A program made the position numbers and the translations under genes. A model generated the notes under the pieces. That model searched no databases and had not been told where the DNA came from. It saw only the letters and a list, made by a program, of their open reading frames with translations. DNA of 18,768 bases from Methanobacteriota archaeon (GTDB lineage: Archaea > Thermoplasmatota > Poseidoniia > Poseidoniales > Poseidoniaceae): positions 21,840-40,607 of the forward strand of contig PBMM01000009.1 of assembly GCA_002723635.1 (NCBI GenBank), written 5' to 3'. Shown here piece after piece: positions 7,329 to 16,633 of the stretch. The first letter of the stretch is position 1; each line of letters opens with the position of its first letter.

Positions 7329-8074
7329 CACGGCGGGCCCCCGAAATTTGTCCAGGTGGCTGAATCGTTCATGTGTTCCGTGTAAGCAGCGGAGCACACG
7401 TCGAACAACCGTTGACTCGGGGATGCAAAGGGCACGCCGTCGATGGTGTCAACCGTAGCCACACCAAGTCCCGTGCCCACCAGCACCATCGCCGTTGCAC
7501 GAGCGACCCGTCGCTCATTCAGATGGCCACGTTGCAGCGGGAGCCCTGCGTCACTCAAGCCCTTCATCAGGGTCGTGAGGGTGATGCTGTCCACGCCCCC
7601 GTCGTCCTCGGCCGCGGCCCAGACCACGCCATCGTCGTCCAGCAACAAGGGCGTGGAGCGACGCTCGTCGACGATGCGATGTTCGTGGACCAGCAGCACA
7701 GCATCGGCGCCCATGGCATCGCCTTGTGCTGCCGCTTCCGACGCCCATGACCATGCGCCATGTTTGGTGCCGGTGATGCGACCGGCCCAACGTGGAGCTG
7801 GGATGGTGATGGCGTCCACATCAGTGAAGGCGTTGCGTTCGCGGAAGGTGCAAGACCAAGCGTCGTCCGACCAACTCAGGCGGACCAATCCTTCCTCCGT
7901 CCGTCCCTTGCATGCCGTTTCAATCGCATGCTGTGCTCCATCCAAAGCAGGTGAAAGCCTCAGCGCAGTTGCATGTTTTTCCAAACGTGCAAGGTGCAGA
8001 TCGAAGTCCGCCAAGCCACGACCCGGTTGGAACAGGACGGTCGTGAACACGGCATCGCGCGGTCCTGCTGGCAT
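7328..8074 (-). CDS. pabC: Aminodeoxychorismate lyase-like class IV aminotransferase (PabC)
   Basis: PLP enzyme expected to split aminodeoxychorismate into p-aminobenzoate and pyruvate. The 248-aa product has the fold-type IV landmarks: FDLHLARLEKHA (24-35), TGTKHG with PLP-binding K104, GADAVLLV (122-129), VDERRST with E137 as the cofactor-pyridine Glu, and a final domain with DSITLTTLM and VLVGTGLGVATVDTIDG. The Asn usually found after that Glu (SN) is Thr here. On motifs alone a branched-chain or D-amino acid aminotransferase would be possible; the overlap with pabBA makes the lyase role much more likely. An in-frame TGA lies nine bases before the ATG at 8074, so that is the first available start. 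It lies 43 bases behind the giant surface-protein gene, and no TATA box is visible in that gap. Confidence 0.85.
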   Translation of the reverse strand: MPAGPRDAVFTTVLFQPGRGLADFDLHLARLEKHATALRLSPALDGAQHAIETACKGRTEEGLVRLSWSDDAWSCTFRERNAFTDVDAITIPAPRWAGRITGTKHGAWSWASEAAAQGDAMGADAVLLVHEHRIVDERRSTPLLLDDDGVVWAAAEDDGGVDSITLTTLMKGLSDAGLPLQRGHLNERRVARATAMVLVGTGLGVATVDTIDGVPFASPSQRLFDVCSAAYTEHMNDSATWTNFGGPP

Positions 8075-8117
8075 GTGCTCATCTCATGCATGCCGCCGTT
8101 GTGCTTCAGCGCACCGG

Positions 8118-11100
8118 TCAGAGCAAGTCGTCCAAGAACGAGGTGTCCAAACCACCTTGTTTCGAAGGGGTTTGATTGTCCAATCCGAGGTCGCCGAGCA
8201 ACCCATCGATGTCGTTCGTTTGGGCTGGCGAGCGCGTGACAGGGGCTTCCATGCGGGCTGGGGCGAGTTGCTGAGCGGCCGCGTAAAGATCTACGGATAG
8301 GGCCTCAGGGGCCGCCAAGGCCGAAGATGGGGCAGCGGGTACAGGTGCTGCAGGTGGCGGTGAGGGGACAGGGCCGGTCGGGATGGGTCCGAAGGCGTCC
8401 TCTTGGATGCCCCACGTGGCCTCTTGCAGGGTGTAGGTCTTGCTTCCACCACTGCCGCGTCGGCGCAAGACGAGCAGAACGAGCAGGAGAGTGATGAGCA
8501 CCAAGCCTGCGATGATGGCGTTCGGGCCGGTCAGGTAGGTGCTGAAATCCAAACCGTCGTCCACTGCTCCTTCAGAGTCGCTGCTTTCTGTCAACGGCGC
8601 AAGGAAGACCGGCTCGACCGTCTTCCGCTCAAAGGCGTCATCAACAGGTGTGACGGCGATGTACCAGCCGGTCGAATTCACAAGTTGAGGGAAGGCATCA
8701 GCGGTGATCTTGAACGAGCTTGAAGTCAAGACTTCCCCAGCCAGTGTTGCGGCCTCCACGTCAGCATATGATTCGGAGGCGAAGTACACACGGTAAGCTC
8801 GGACCGAGGGGTCGTTGGTGTGATCCCATGCAACGAGCACGTCGGTTTCATCGAGCCAAGCGGCCGTGACGCCGGCGATTGGTTCGAGGTAAATTCCGGG
8901 GTCCTCAACGCCATCGTCGATGGGCTCAGCGGAGACGCTGACCAGGTCGGTCAGGTGGGCGTTTCCGCTGGTGTCGCGTACCACAACTGCGAGATGCACC
9001 AATGCTCCAGGTTCAAGCGAACTTCCGTCAGAGTAGCGATCAACCACCACTGGGAAGACCGGGGCACGGCCGAGGATGAGGCTCGGTGTGGCGCTTTCAC
9101 TGACCCGGTTGAACGGAGCACTGAGCGCATAGACCTCGTAACTGTCCACGTCGCTGGCCGTGGAAGGCAGGAACTCCAGCAGCACCGCACTTCCGTCGTC
9201 ATCTGGACGATCGGTGGCCACCAATTCCTCGATTCGGTCCGGTGCTTCTCGGTCGGCAAGGTTGTCCACCGCAAGGGCGTCATCCGTGGCCAAGTCGTCA
9301 AGATGGACGTTTCCTCGAAGGTCGTGCACGGTAACGGCCACATGCACGGTCATCCCGTCCTCAATGGGCACCATGGACCAGGTCCCGTCCTCGTTTTGGT
9401 GGAGGGCTTCGTTCATGGTGATCTCAAAGGGAGACCCGTCGGAATCGATTTGTTGCGTGTCAATGCGCAAGGCGGTGCTGGAACCGCTGAGCAGGCCGCC
9501 TTGATGCCATGCGCTGACGTTGGTGATTTCTTGGGTGAAGGTCCAGACAAGGTAGTGATCAAAGTCGTCGGCAGCAGACGGAGAGAACACCACGTCGACA
9601 GCCGTCCCGTCATCGCCAGGGGTATCGAAGGCCTGCACGTTCTGGAGGCGGGAGGGAGGCGCGCCCTCGTCAATGACGTTCTTGTAAGGGATGGCGTCGT
9701 CAATGATGGTGTTGTCACCAAGGCTCAGGTCCACGTTTAGCCACACGTCGTGCGCCGTTACAGCGGCCAAGTAGGTCCGACCGTCCACCAGCGCTCGACC
9801 GCCAATGTCGTCCACTACCGTGCCGTTCGCAGCGCAATCCGTCACCACTTCGGCTTCTTCGAAGACGAGCGTTCCGTCGCGCAGGGCAGCTACCGCGTCC
9901 GCCACGCGCGTGGCGTACGCGCCGCCGGATTCACCGGCTTGGTCGATGTTTTGGAGGTCACCGAGTTCGTGGAGCCAGACAGTGTAGAAGGCACAATCCA
10001 CGGCTATTGATGGCGTCCATGTCACCATCAAACGCCCACCCTCGTCGTTGGGAGCGTCAACCGCTTCGACGTTCTCGAGAGGAGGAGGTGCGCGACCGTC
10101 GTCAAGGCCACCGGTGGGCACCACTGGGCCAAGGATGAGGGCGTCGCTGAGGTTTTCTTGACCGGCTTCATCCACACAAGTCAGGCCAATCCAGTACACT
10201 CGTCCGGGTTGCAGGCTGAGGAGGGTTTCGTTTCCTTCCGTCTTTGGAAGATCAAGAACAGGACTGAGTCCAAGGACGTCGGTGCGCTCCACCGTCGAGG
10301 CGTAGAGGCGGGTCGAGGCATGGTCCAATGCAGTGCATCGCTCCCAACGTACGTCGAGATCCCCATCGGCGGCGTTGCTCAAGGTGGAGGGCATGGCCTC
10401 ACCGTTGTTTGGCGGGCGAGGCACCTCGTCGCTTGGGCTTGCCGGGCCAAGAGGCATGGAAGGCGTTCCAAGGCGTCCGTCGGCGTATTCGACGACGATC
10501 ACTGCCTCGTAGGCTCGTCCGTCCACCAAGGGAGAACCTCCTGCGGTCAACACGTCGGCTTGCAGGCGGCTGTGGAGGGCGATGGCTGCGTCAGGCTCGA
10601 TGTTTGAGGTTTGGAGGTCTGCAGCCGTTGGAGGCGTGGCCCATCCATCCTCCTTGACGTAGACGAGGTAGCGCGCGAAGTCGTCGTCGTGAACCAGGGA
10701 CCACGAAGCACGGAGCGCTCCACCACCGTCGTCAGGTCGGTCGGAGAGGTCCAGCAGTTCGATGGGCGTCTCCGTGCGGCTCCAATCGTAGATGAGGCGC
10801 ACCTCCATCGAGCCGTTGACCGGGCTGAAGAGTTGCGTTTCAACGGTCAAGTTCCCGTTGAGCATCCGCCCGGTGTCCACGGCGGATTGAAGCCGATTGA
10901 CGAAGGCGTCATCGGCCATCTCGAACGTTCCGTTCCAAAGCAGGAGATCGGTGGAGGCCCAAACAGCCGCACCTTGTGAGGTTGAACTGAACACCAGGGG
11001 AAGGGCGGTAGGCGTCAGTCCGCTAGCCGTTCCTGCGGGCAGGGTCAGTGCGTCCACGCCCACGAGGTCAAGCAGGTCGATGCTGGTTCCTGGATGCAGG

Positions 11101-14100
11101 TACTCGGTTACGTCGGCAAAGCCCGTCCCGACTCCGAGGTTGAGCGGCGTTGCCCGCAAGCTGGCCGCACTGGGCACGGGCAGGTAGCCGGGTGGCGCTC
11201 CCCACGCTGCCAGACCGTCGTCGAAGGTGCTGGCCCACACGGCTCCAGAGGCGTCCAAACCAACGTCGCTGATGCCGATGACGGTTTCAGAAGCGAGTTC
11301 TGCGTGCGTGGAAGCGGAGGCTTCGACCAGCACAAGTCCGTTTGCGGTCATGAGCACGGCCGTGGTGCCGTCACTGGTGATTCGTTGGACCCGTTGGTTG
11401 GTTGGTGTGCGCTCCAGCCCTTCCTCGAATTCCTCGCTCAGGGCGTTCCAATGCGTCATGGTGCCGCTTTCGGTTGCGATGTGCAGGCCCCACCAATCCG
11501 AGGCAACCGCAGTCACGTCGTTCGACGGCAACTGGTCGAAGCGGAGGGTGTCGTCGATCACGAATCCACCAGGTGCTGAGGAGGATGCGCCGAGGACCGT
11601 CGCTCCGGGGCGCGATGTGCCAAGCCCATCATGGGCCAGCAACACCGTACCGTCGGTGCTGTTTCGATGGAGGCCCCAGACCGATGTTTCGAGCAGACCG
11701 CTGGCTTCGTCCCACGTGGCCGTCATTTGAGCAGACGAAGCATTCCAGAGCGCCAATCCACCGTCGGTGGCCAAGAGCACGTTCTCGTCTCCAGCGGCAT
11801 CAAACCATGTCACGACGTCCTCCACGTTGTTCGAGGGCAAGCCGTTCACGGTGGTGATGGGCGTGTCCCATCCGTCCAAGCTGCGGTCAAAGCGCCCCAC
11901 TCCGCTGTCGGTTGCGATGTGAACCACGTCTGATGCTGAGGTTCGAGACAGACCGAGAACGGTGTTAGAAGGCAGGCCACCAAGAACACCGCCGTCGAAG
12001 AAAGCGTCGGTTGTTGGGTCGTATATTTGGACACCAGACACGCCGCTGCCTCCGCCGACCAAACCGCTCACAAGCTCGTTTCCGTACCATGCCAACCCGT
12101 CAAGGTCATCGGTCAAACCGTTGGCTGCCTTGGACCATGTGTTGTTTGAGAGGTGAAGCGTCAGCAAGCCTTGGCCGGAGATCGAACCTCCGTTGGCTCC
12201 GCCGCTTTCGGCGGTTGCTGCATGAATGGCTTGGGAACTGAGCGCGAGGGAACTCACTTTGGCGCTGGATGGGATGGCGTGGCCTTCGGTCCACGTCAGC
12301 GTGCCGTTGCTCGCCACGGTGCCGATCAACACGGCGTTCCCACCAGAAGAGGTGCCGAACCCAGCCGTCGGGTCGTACGTGGCTGCGTACAGGGTTGTGC
12401 CGGAGCCTGCCAGCGCTGAAACGGCTCCTGAATTGAGTTGAATCCTACTGCCGATGATGGACGCACCCGAGGTTGGAGACCAGGTGCCGGCCTGGCTGAA
12501 GCCAGAACTCTGTCCGGGGATTCCGTAGACGACGGCTCCACTTGCGTCGCTCATGACCGTTGTGACAAGGCTCCCCCGTTCACGGACGACAGGCGCTCGG
12601 CTGGCGACGCTGTACACCGAATAACCACCTTCGCCATTGGCGGTGTCGTGCCCCACGGCGATGGAGGGTGAGGAGGAAGGGCCAACCAAGGACATGGCGT
12701 CGTAGTAGACGGCTGATTCGCTGAGCCCATCTGCACTGGTGAGTTGGTCGATGACCTGGCTGCTGGCCAGATCCCAGACCACGATGCCGGTGCTGACCGA
12801 CCAGAACCCAATGTGCAGTTCCGTGCCTGAGCATGCCAAGGCAGCTGGCCTTGCGTTGGTTCCGAGGTCCTGGCCATCAATGACCACGTCCGCTGCGACG
12901 CCGTTCGGGTCCACGCCGATGACTTGAGCACCTCCAGACAATTGGAAGAACGCGGTCCAGACCATGCCGTCGCACGCTTCGATGCTGATTGGGTACGCGT
13001 TGGAGAAATCACCGTTGTTGGAGGACAACATCGTCGTCCGTGTTCCGTTGGCGTCTTCCATGATCACAACACCATCAGGATTCCATCCGGACCCGCTTGT
13101 TGCGCCGATGAAGAGCGTGCTTCCATCCGTCCAAAGTTCGTATACTTCAGGCGTGCTCGTCGACGACCAATACGTCGACCATGTGCCCGCGGACTGGTCA
13201 TAGGCGCCGACGCCAGTTTCGGAGGCGAACAGGATATCTCCGCCCCATTCCACCATGCCGCCACCGTATGGATAGCCGCCTTGACCGTTGGGCAAATCTG
13301 GGGTGACACTGGCGTCCCACTCCAACACTTTGGTGCCGTTGGCATCGAGCACTTCCAGGCCGTCGTCACCATACTGAATCCACGTGTCGCCGTTTGAGGA
13401 CCGAAGGACTTCCATCACCTCGATGGACGCGTCGGGGAGGATGTCGGGCAGCCAATTGTTGTTGATCGCGTCCCATCGAACGATGCCTCCGCTTCCTTCG
13501 GTGTTCCACCATTGTCCCGACACGGCGCTGGCGACGATGATGTCGCCCATGCGTCCCATGCCAGCGACGTCGAGCCCACCTTCGTTGAGGTGGACACCGA
13601 TGTCGAGGTAATTCACCGCGGAGGTGAAGTCGCTGGTGTCGATGCGGTAAATCCGATCGGACGCTGTGCGTTGGTTGTAGTGCAACACGTCGCCGACCAT
13701 GATGAGATCGTACGGGTCACCGTTGTCGTAGTAGAGTCCACTGGATTTCTCAATGTCCACCAGTTCGGTCGCGTTGATGACGTCGATGAGTTGGAAACCG
13801 TCGTCACCGCCCACCCACAGGGTGTTGGCTTGGGTGCCTCCAACAAGGCCGGTGATGCCGTTGGTGTCAAGAACGCCGCTGGATTTCCACAGGCTCAACC
13901 ATGCTCCGTTGACCATGTCCCAGCGTGCCACTCCAATGCCGTCCATGCCAATGTAGGCTACATCGCCGACCACGGCCACAGGTGCGTTGTCTGCTGCCAG
14001 CGTTTCCCAGGTGTCAACCACCGAAAACGAATTTTGGGCGATGACGCCGACGCCGCTGAGGGTGCCTCCGAAGATGTGGGTGCTGTTGTGGCCGAGGGAA

Positions 14101-16553
14101 TAGGTCGCCCAGTTGGGCATCCCGTCGTATACAGTAAGGCACTCGTCGATGTCTAGCCCGCCTGACGAGTCCAGTTGCCACCTGCACACGCCGAGGTTGG
14201 TGGCGGCGTACAGGTAGGAGCCCAAATCCATGAATTCGAGGTGCTGGCCGGGCCGCTCGTCCCAATTTCGGCCGCCTGGGACGGTGTAAGCGCTGCTTCC
14301 GTCCCACAGAATCGCGCCAGATTGGGTGCCGATGGCGAGTTCTGCAGAACCGCGGACGTTGGTCACGGACACGCTGTAAATGTCGTCGCTGGGCAAGGCG
14401 CCTCTCGCGCCATTTCCGTTTCCGTCGAGCAGCGGTTCGAGGAGTTCTCCGCTCGCGAGGTCGATGCGTACCACACCGTAGCCGTACAGGCCGTAATGGA
14501 GCACGCCTTGGAATTCTGCAATTGAGGCGTAGAAGGATTGGTCGATGCCGGTGCTGCCCCATGAGGTCTGCCATGCAGGGCCGCCGTCCAAATCGAGCCG
14601 AAGTAAGCCTCCTTCGCTGGCGAGATAGGCGGTGCGGTTGTGGATCGCCACTTCGCCTGTGGCGTCCGCGGGCACGTCGCTGGTCGTGCCGCTTTCCCAT
14701 GGCGCGTTGCCGTTGGCCAGGTCCGTCAAATTCCAGACGCTGACGCCTCCGTCTTCGTGTGTCATCACGACGTCCCTCTCGTCGACAGCAAGGCCAACGA
14801 TGGCGTTCCAGCTCGGATCTCGCGTGTATTGTTGGAGGCTACCCGCCGCGCTGTCGATATGAGCCAAACCGTGTTCCTCGGTGGCCACCCAGAGGGCATC
14901 GGCCGTGGCGACCATCGCGGTTGGCACTCCAACGATCTCCGTGGAACCGGTCCAGCGGCGCTGCGTCGAGTTGTACACGGCCACAAGGTCGTCGCCTCCG
15001 ACGTGCACTTCGTCGCCATAGGCCGCCACCGCGGTCATCTCTGAGATGGGAGGGCTGGTGGCCAGGACGAGGTCGTTCTGAACCATCGGGGTTGCGGCTG
15101 GTGCCATTCTGAGGAAGGTCCCGGTGCCATCTCCGACGAGGAGGGTGTGATTGCTTGGCGCTCTTGCCCCTCCTGCGGGCCACCCCATCATCACGGGCAC
15201 GTCCCCTCCAAGGCCGGCGTCCGAAAGGTCGGCAGGACCATTGTGGGTGGTGAAGACGCCTGAGTTGATGTCATAGCGTTGAATCGATGCGCCGGCGAGC
15301 ACCCACAACTCGTTGCCAATGACCTCGAGGCCGTTGATCCGGTCATCGGCCAACCAATTCGCACTGGACCATGTCGCTTGCCAAAGATTGAGTTGAGGAT
15401 TGTAACGGCCGATGCCCGCATCTTCCGAAGCAAACAGAATCTGTCCGCCCATCTGCACCATTCGAGTGATGACGTCAGAGTGGAGCACGTTGGCCGTGGT
15501 CCAAATCGTGGACGTGCTTGATCCAGGGTCGTAGCGAATCACACCATCGCCGGCGAGGCTGACGTGAATCAGCCCATTGAAGACCTCCATCGCGAGAATT
15601 TCAGCGCTGGCAGACATGGGGAAGGTGTTCGTGGTGCACCCCGACAAAACCGACCATGTCCCGTCGGTTGAACGCTCGTGCAGGCACGCGTCTCCAACGG
15701 CGATCACGTTGCCGCTTGCGTCGGTGGCCAAGCGCTGAATGGGAGCGTTGTTTCCAACGGTGCTTTCATTGAGAGGAAGGGGCGCTAAGGCACCGGTGTC
15801 AAGGTCCAATGCATGCATGGCATCGGTACCAAGCACGAGGACTTGGCCGTGGCTCACGTCTACTTCCAAATCCACGATGGTGACGACGTCGGGGATTTCG
15901 ACGATGTCGATGGTCGGAGGGGACATGGCCGCATCAATGACGAGAACGTCGTCGTCCACGGCCAACCACAGACGACCGTCGTCCGGGTGAACGGCGCTCG
16001 CCCTGGGTTCGAAGGACAATGGTTTGAGGGACACCGTCGGATCTGCTGGGGCCAAGGCTTGAATCACAAGGTCGGTGACGGTGGCCCCTCCCGGCAAGGT
16101 CCAACTGGACGAGAGTCCGCTGGTTGAGGTGCGTCCCATGAATGGGTCGCCGCCGTCAAGGTCCAGGGTTTGCCCCATCCATCCTTCGTTGCTCAAATCG
16201 AGGAGCGCTGAGCCAACCGATCCACCCGCAATCATCAGGGGAGAGTCGATGATCATTCCATCAGCGCCAGAAACGCGGAGTTGGAAAGAGACGTTGTCTA
16301 GGGTGGCGCCTGGGGCGAAGGTCAGGTTCCAATCCGCGCTTGCAGGTTGGATTCCGTCAGGCGAGCTGGCATCCAGCGTGACCCAGCCGGTGTCTTCGCT
16401 TCCGTTCATCGGCCAGACGGTTCCACCAACGTCTTCGTGGGCCATGGCGTTTGGCATGATGACCGGTGTTGCCAGACTGAGGAGCATGAGTGCAACAAGT
16501 CCAGTTGCATGCAGCCGCACGCCACTGGAGACCGCTGCCATGCGTCCTACCAT
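8118..16553 (-). CDS. Giant secreted type I membrane protein: beta-propellers, FN3-like domains, C-terminal anchor
   Basis: A 2811-aa surface protein. A Sec-type signal peptide (hydrophobic 18-33, likely cleavage after AMA at 38) leads into a beta-rich domain to about 160. Residues ~165-1785 are about 35 repeats of 40-50 aa, each with a pattern such as LWVGGDDGFQLIDV or ILFASETGVGAYD followed by a Trp-containing strand and often LPSN; these look like Reg_prop/WD-like blades. A linker beta domain (~1790-1930) precedes six FN3-like domains with DxPxDxG motifs starting near 1937, 2058, 2166, 2309, 2446 and 2560. One helix (about 2675-2695, IIAGLVLITLLLVLLVL) ends in RRRG, and a ~115-aa Pro/Ala-rich tail follows inside. 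Asn-X-Ser/Thr sequons are frequent. It is likely an adhesin, receptor or polymer-binding protein of the cell surface, but the sequence does not show which. The gene is intact. Confidence 0.9.
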   Translation of the reverse strand: MVGRMAAVSSGVRLHATGLVALMLLSLATPVIMPNAMAHEDVGGTVWPMNGSEDTGWVTLDASSPDGIQPASADWNLTFAPGATLDNVSFQLRVSGADGMIIDSPLMIAGGSVGSALLDLSNEGWMGQTLDLDGGDPFMGRTSTSGLSSSWTLPGGATVTDLVIQALAPADPTVSLKPLSFEPRASAVHPDDGRLWLAVDDDVLVIDAAMSPPTIDIVEIPDVVTIVDLEVDVSHGQVLVLGTDAMHALDLDTGALAPLPLNESTVGNNAPIQRLATDASGNVIAVGDACLHERSTDGTWSVLSGCTTNTFPMSASAEILAMEVFNGLIHVSLAGDGVIRYDPGSSTSTIWTTANVLHSDVITRMVQMGGQILFASEDAGIGRYNPQLNLWQATWSSANWLADDRINGLEVIGNELWVLAGASIQRYDINSGVFTTHNGPADLSDAGLGGDVPVMMGWPAGGARAPSNHTLLVGDGTGTFLRMAPAATPMVQNDLVLATSPPISEMTAVAAYGDEVHVGGDDLVAVYNSTQRRWTGSTEIVGVPTAMVATADALWVATEEHGLAHIDSAAGSLQQYTRDPSWNAIVGLAVDERDVVMTHEDGGVSVWNLTDLANGNAPWESGTTSDVPADATGEVAIHNRTAYLASEGGLLRLDLDGGPAWQTSWGSTGIDQSFYASIAEFQGVLHYGLYGYGVVRIDLASGELLEPLLDGNGNGARGALPSDDIYSVSVTNVRGSAELAIGTQSGAILWDGSSAYTVPGGRNWDERPGQHLEFMDLGSYLYAATNLGVCRWQLDSSGGLDIDECLTVYDGMPNWATYSLGHNSTHIFGGTLSGVGVIAQNSFSVVDTWETLAADNAPVAVVGDVAYIGMDGIGVARWDMVNGAWLSLWKSSGVLDTNGITGLVGGTQANTLWVGGDDGFQLIDVINATELVDIEKSSGLYYDNGDPYDLIMVGDVLHYNQRTASDRIYRIDTSDFTSAVNYLDIGVHLNEGGLDVAGMGRMGDIIVASAVSGQWWNTEGSGGIVRWDAINNNWLPDILPDASIEVMEVLRSSNGDTWIQYGDDGLEVLDANGTKVLEWDASVTPDLPNGQGGYPYGGGMVEWGGDILFASETGVGAYDQSAGTWSTYWSSTSTPEVYELWTDGSTLFIGATSGSGWNPDGVVIMEDANGTRTTMLSSNNGDFSNAYPISIEACDGMVWTAFFQLSGGAQVIGVDPNGVAADVVIDGQDLGTNARPAALACSGTELHIGFWSVSTGIVVWDLASSQVIDQLTSADGLSESAVYYDAMSLVGPSSSPSIAVGHDTANGEGGYSVYSVASRAPVVRERGSLVTTVMSDASGAVVYGIPGQSSGFSQAGTWSPTSGASIIGSRIQLNSGAVSALAGSGTTLYAATYDPTAGFGTSSGGNAVLIGTVASNGTLTWTEGHAIPSSAKVSSLALSSQAIHAATAESGGANGGSISGQGLLTLHLSNNTWSKAANGLTDDLDGLAWYGNELVSGLVGGGSGVSGVQIYDPTTDAFFDGGVLGGLPSNTVLGLSRTSASDVVHIATDSGVGRFDRSLDGWDTPITTVNGLPSNNVEDVVTWFDAAGDENVLLATDGGLALWNASSAQMTATWDEASGLLETSVWGLHRNSTDGTVLLAHDGLGTSRPGATVLGASSSAPGGFVIDDTLRFDQLPSNDVTAVASDWWGLHIATESGTMTHWNALSEEFEEGLERTPTNQRVQRITSDGTTAVLMTANGLVLVEASASTHAELASETVIGISDVGLDASGAVWASTFDDGLAAWGAPPGYLPVPSAASLRATPLNLGVGTGFADVTEYLHPGTSIDLLDLVGVDALTLPAGTASGLTPTALPLVFSSTSQGAAVWASTDLLLWNGTFEMADDAFVNRLQSAVDTGRMLNGNLTVETQLFSPVNGSMEVRLIYDWSRTETPIELLDLSDRPDDGGGALRASWSLVHDDDFARYLVYVKEDGWATPPTAADLQTSNIEPDAAIALHSRLQADVLTAGGSPLVDGRAYEAVIVVEYADGRLGTPSMPLGPASPSDEVPRPPNNGEAMPSTLSNAADGDLDVRWERCTALDHASTRLYASTVERTDVLGLSPVLDLPKTEGNETLLSLQPGRVYWIGLTCVDEAGQENLSDALILGPVVPTGGLDDGRAPPPLENVEAVDAPNDEGGRLMVTWTPSIAVDCAFYTVWLHELGDLQNIDQAGESGGAYATRVADAVAALRDGTLVFEEAEVVTDCAANGTVVDDIGGRALVDGRTYLAAVTAHDVWLNVDLSLGDNTIIDDAIPYKNVIDEGAPPSRLQNVQAFDTPGDDGTAVDVVFSPSAADDFDHYLVWTFTQEITNVSAWHQGGLLSGSSTALRIDTQQIDSDGSPFEITMNEALHQNEDGTWSMVPIEDGMTVHVAVTVHDLRGNVHLDDLATDDALAVDNLADREAPDRIEELVATDRPDDDGSAVLLEFLPSTASDVDSYEVYALSAPFNRVSESATPSLILGRAPVFPVVVDRYSDGSSLEPGALVHLAVVVRDTSGNAHLTDLVSVSAEPIDDGVEDPGIYLEPIAGVTAAWLDETDVLVAWDHTNDPSVRAYRVYFASESYADVEAATLAGEVLTSSSFKITADAFPQLVNSTGWYIAVTPVDDAFERKTVEPVFLAPLTESSDSEGAVDDGLDFSTYLTGPNAIIAGLVLITLLLVLLVLRRRGSGGSKTYTLQEATWGIQEDAFGPIPTGPVPSPPPAAPVPAAPSSALAAPEALSVDLYAAAQQLAPARMEAPVTRSPAQTNDIDGLLGDLGLDNQTPSKQGGLDTSFLDDLL

Positions 16554-16576
16554 GTTTGCTTGGTCTTCGTCGCAGG

Positions 16577-16581
16577 TATAA
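16577..16581 (-). promoter_or_regulatory. TATA box of the giant surface-protein gene
   Basis: Minus strand reads CCTTATACC; the TTATA core is centred 26 bases before the ATG at 16553. That distance equals the usual archaeal TATA-to-start-site spacing, so transcription would begin at or next to the start codon, giving a leaderless mRNA. No Shine-Dalgarno sequence is visible before the ATG, consistent with this. Confidence 0.6.
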
Positions 16582-16594
16582 GGAGTCGGTTTGC

Positions 16595-16610
16595 ATGTTT
16601 AAACAAACAT
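16595..16610. promoter_or_regulatory. Inverted repeat upstream of the TATA box, candidate operator
   Basis: ATGTTT-AAAC-AAACAT, containing the perfect palindrome TGTTTAAACA at 16596-16605. It sits about 14 bases upstream of the TATA core in the 80-base gap between pyruvate kinase and the giant gene, in an unusually AT-rich patch. The position suits an activator or other regulator, but binding is inferred. Confidence 0.4.
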
Positions 16611-16633
16611 CAACCCGGAACGCGCTTAGTCCC

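Noticed and set aside
7329..7397. Earlier start for the PabB-PabA fusion
   Set aside because: It would overlap pabC by 70 bases; the ATG at 7328 gives the common TGATG arrangement.
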